Position numbers and translations under genes: made by a program. This document shows, one piece after another, positions 14,854 to 17,420 of a stretch of 17,420 bases of DNA. Under the pieces are notes generated by a model, which made no database searches, had not been told where the DNA came from, and saw only the letters and a list, made by a program, of their open reading frames with translations. Every line of letters starts with the position of its first letter. The first letter of the stretch is position 1. The stretch lies in NCBI GenBank assembly GCA_963506915.1, contig CAUORE010000034.1, forward strand, positions 1 through 17,420. The letters run 5' to 3'. The stretch comes from JABCPE02 sp963506915. GTDB lineage: Bacteria; Bacteroidota; Bacteroidia; Flavobacteriales; Weeksellaceae.

Positions 14854-17148
14854 ATGCTGAATTCTAAAAAATTATTGCTTACAGGAGCTCTATTTATGGG
14901 GCTATCCTCTTATGCACAAGAAGATGAAGACAATACAGATGGTTCTAAAAAAATAGAAGCCGTGGTCATCTCTAAAAAAAAGAAGAAAAAGTATAAAAAT
15001 CCAGCCCATGAGATTTTAGCAAAACTGGTTGCAAAAAAACACATCAACAATCCTGACAACCTAAAATCATACTTCTCTGAAAATCAGTCTCGTATGGAGA
15101 TAGCATTTAGCAGCCTTGGGGATAAGTTTCAGAATACGAAGGTCTACAAGGATTTGAAGCAGGTGATGGAATCTTCCAAAGATAGTCTGGGGAATGATAT
15201 GGCGCTTCCTATTTTTATTACAGAAAATATTTCGGATTTTTATTATCAAAAAAGTCCTGAAAAGCGCGCCGAAATCATCAAAAAAACTAAAGTAGACGGA
15301 GTCGGAATAGAGGACAATGCGATGTTTTCCCAGCTGATGAGTTCTACTTTTATCAAATATAATTTCTACAATAATTATATTCATATTTTAGACAAAAACT
15401 TCATTTCTCCACTGAATGATAATTTTACTTCAAACTATGATTTTGAGCTGGTAGATAGAGATTTTCAGGTGAATGAAAATGGATATTATAAAATCAATTT
15501 TAAGCCTAAAAGAGCCTCTGATTTGGCTTTTGAAGGGACTTTGCTGATTTCGCACAGCAACTATTCACTTTTCAGAATTACAGCGAAAATAGGTTCTGCG
15601 GCGAACCTGAACTTCATCAATAACATTGTAGTAGACCAAGAGCTTGAAGAAGTGGGCGATTCTGAAATACACATGCCTGTAAAGTCCCTCGTTACGCTGG
15701 AAACTGCAAAACTGGGCAAAAACGGAATGGCTGGGATTTTAAAATATCATGTTTCGAGCAAAAAAATAAAAATCAACCAAGATTTTGACCAAAAAATATT
15801 CAGCAAACCTATTACTGTCCTGCCTAATGCAAATGACAAAGATGAGCAGTATTGGGAAAAGAATAGACACGAACCGATAACGGAAAGAGAGCAGAAAGTC
15901 TATGCAATGATAGACGAAGTCAAAAATCTCCCTTCGGTGAAGTCTTACATAGATGTTTTGGAAATTATCCTAAGAGGTTATTATGAGGCAGGAAAAGTTG
16001 ATTTAGGTCCGATACTCTACACGGCTGGATATAACGATGTGGAAGGATTCAGGCTGAGAGCAGGATTTAGAACCAATCATAAATTCAGTAAAAAATGGAT
16101 TTTTAGCGGATATTTGTCTTATGGCTTTAAAGACAGAGAGTTCAAATACGGCGGTGGTATAGATTATATTATTTCACGAGACCCATGGACACAGGTAGGA
16201 ATTGCTGCCCTGCATGATTTAGACCAAGTGGCGCTACAATATGGTAACTTTTTACTTAAGAAAAATGCAATTTTTGATGCATTTTCTAAAAATGGTGATA
16301 TGCTAATAAGAAAACCTTTCTGGAAGAATAATTATGAAATCTATTTTCAGAGGGATTTTGTAAACTCTATCACTCAGAGGTTTACCCTTAGACATTCTAC
16401 CTTTGACCCATTGTTTGATTCGTCTTATATCAATTACACAGATGAGCATGGGAATGTTTTTAATAATTTCAAAACCACTGAAATGATTTCTGAAACTCAA
16501 TGGAAAATGGGAAGAAAAGCCCTGCAATCCGATAAAAACAAGCAGGTAATAATGAATAACAACTTTACTCCTACGGTTACTTTCAGGTTTACACATGCCT
16601 TTAAAGGAATTATGGGAAGTAATTTTGAATACAATAAAATTTATCTAAATGTCCAGCAAAAAATCCCTATGGGTATTTTAGGACAGGGGAACTATTCCCT
16701 GACAGCGGGGATTATCCCAGACCGAGTTCCTTTTCCTCTTTTGGAAAACCATTTAGGAAATGAGTTTGTATTTTACAACAGAAATTCATTTAACATGATG
16801 CGTTTCTTTGAATTTACAAGTAATAGATTTGTTTCCCTGCAATATACTCAATATTTGGAAGGTTTGATTACCAACAGGTTACCTTTAATTAAAAAATTAA
16901 ATTGGAGAAATCACCTGACTTTCAATTATTTGATAGGAGATTTGGAGGAAAGATTCAACACAAATGGAGCATTAAACAGCCTAAACGGAAAACCATACAT
17001 AGAAATCGGCTATGGTTTTTCTAATATTTTTAGATTTTTACGAGTAGATTTTGTGCATAGACTTACTCATTTGCACAATACCAGTTCCGTTTTCGAAACC
17101 AATCCGCCTAAATTCAGCATAAAAGTTTCGGCTCAAATAAGATTATAA
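14854..17148 (+). CDS. DUF5686-family outer-membrane protein
   Basis: 764 aa from the ATG at 14854; an in-frame TTG 24 bp upstream is rejected because it lies in the promoter box. A signal peptide (MLNSKKLLLTGALFMGLSSYAQ) is followed by an acidic linker and a lysine run (ISKKKKKKYKNPAHEILAKL), the common opening of DUF5686. The middle (about 60-380) is the conserved periplasmic part, with LPIFITENISDFYYQKSPEK. From about 390 to the end, repeated amphipathic strands rich in aromatic residues (GYLSYGFKDREFKYGGGIDY) indicate a C-terminal outer-membrane beta-barrel. Many relatives have an N-terminal carboxypeptidase-regulatory-like domain; here it is absent or lost. Function is unknown; it is common in Bacteroidota. 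It ends 9 nt before prmA. Confidence 0.85.
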   Translation: MLNSKKLLLTGALFMGLSSYAQEDEDNTDGSKKIEAVVISKKKKKKYKNPAHEILAKLVAKKHINNPDNLKSYFSENQSRMEIAFSSLGDKFQNTKVYKDLKQVMESSKDSLGNDMALPIFITENISDFYYQKSPEKRAEIIKKTKVDGVGIEDNAMFSQLMSSTFIKYNFYNNYIHILDKNFISPLNDNFTSNYDFELVDRDFQVNENGYYKINFKPKRASDLAFEGTLLISHSNYSLFRITAKIGSAANLNFINNIVVDQELEEVGDSEIHMPVKSLVTLETAKLGKNGMAGILKYHVSSKKIKINQDFDQKIFSKPITVLPNANDKDEQYWEKNRHEPITEREQKVYAMIDEVKNLPSVKSYIDVLEIILRGYYEAGKVDLGPILYTAGYNDVEGFRLRAGFRTNHKFSKKWIFSGYLSYGFKDREFKYGGGIDYIISRDPWTQVGIAALHDLDQVALQYGNFLLKKNAIFDAFSKNGDMLIRKPFWKNNYEIYFQRDFVNSITQRFTLRHSTFDPLFDSSYINYTDEHGNVFNNFKTTEMISETQWKMGRKALQSDKNKQVIMNNNFTPTVTFRFTHAFKGIMGSNFEYNKIYLNVQQKIPMGILGQGNYSLTAGIIPDRVPFPLLENHLGNEFVFYNRNSFNMMRFFEFTSNRFVSLQYTQYLEGLITNRLPLIKKLNWRNHLTFNYLIGDLEERFNTNGALNSLNGKPYIEIGYGFSNIFRFLRVDFVHRLTHLHNTSSVFETNPPKFSIKVSAQIRL

Positions 17149-17157
17149 TTTAGAAAA

Positions 17158-17420
17158 ATGCAAAAATATCTTGAACTTAATATAAAAATAGAACCGCTCC
17201 AGCCATGGAATGAAATCCTAATGGCGGAGCTGATAAACATAGGTTTTGACAGCTTTACGGAAGAAAATGATGGTATTCTGGCGTATGTTCCAGAGGATTC
17301 TTTCAGTGAAGAAGAACTAAAAAATCTCTGGCTGCTGAGCCATGATGAGGTTAAGATTTCCTACACCATTCAGGAAATGCCGAATATCAACTGGAATGAG
17401 GAATGGGAAAAGAATTTTTC
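17158..17420 (+). CDS. prmA: Ribosomal protein L11 methyltransferase, N-terminal part
   Basis: The open frame runs from ATG at 17158 to the window edge (87 codons and two bases). The protein begins MQKYLELNIKIEPLQPWNEI and continues with LINIGFDSFTEENDGILAYV and, near the edge, QEMPNINWNEEWEKNF. These match the N-terminal substrate-recognition domain of PrmA from Bacteroidota, in particular the NWNEEWE motif. The enzyme trimethylates ribosomal protein L11 using S-adenosylmethionine. The methyltransferase domain is outside the window. It lies 9 nt after the DUF5686 stop and probably shares its transcript. Confidence 0.88.
   Translation, partial: MQKYLELNIKIEPLQPWNEILMAELINIGFDSFTEENDGILAYVPEDSFSEEELKNLWLLSHDEVKISYTIQEMPNINWNEEWEKNF

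Overview
The window looks like chromosomal DNA from a low-GC member of the Bacteroidota, most likely the order Flavobacteriales and plausibly Weeksellaceae (Chryseobacterium/Riemerella/Bergeyella-like). The evidence is an AT-rich sequence, repeated TAnnTTTG boxes (the -7 element of Bacteroidota sigma-A promoters) in front of many genes, poor Shine-Dalgarno sequences, an outer-membrane DUF5686 protein, and a typical flavobacterial set of core proteins. The genus assignment is inference; no rRNA is present.

Layout. (1) 1-1420: a tandem array of immunity-protein-like paralogs (Imm11/DUF1629-like), with the tail of one copy at the left edge and two full copies after it. The copies share almost identical 3' ends and an exact 55-bp stop-spacer-start repeat. 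(2) 1560-4067: a copper-exporting P1B ATPase with an HMA domain and two cysteine-rich metal-binding modules. (3) 4099-6941, minus strand: typA/bipA, then an SPFH/band-7 protein translationally coupled to a 53-aa membrane protein. (4) 7092-7672: a DUF2085 membrane protein and a small two-helix membrane protein. (5) 7773-7845: initiator tRNA-fMet with its own promoter and terminator. (6) 7932-9597, minus strand: an HD-domain nucleotide hydrolase, then a small accessory patch of short hypothetical genes. One of these resembles the C-terminal domain of PoNi (DUF1911) immunity proteins, next to a decayed piece of the same sequence. (7) 9694-9765: tRNA-Arg(UCG). (8) 9867-11549: an APC-family amino-acid permease, convergent with serS. 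(9) 11567-14742, minus strand: a type II asparaginase, two small lipoproteins, then serS. (10) 14854-17148: a DUF5686 outer-membrane barrel protein, followed after 9 nt by the start of prmA, cut by the window edge.

Most of the window is housekeeping. The accessory material lies in two places, 1-1420 and about 8400-9604. They are linked by a 24-bp exact repeat that covers the start codon of the immunity paralogs and, on the opposite strand 8-9 kb away, the start codon of a gene that is otherwise unrelated. Both patches look like parts of a contact-dependent or polymorphic-toxin immunity repertoire that grows by tandem duplication and decays by truncation. No toxin gene is visible here.
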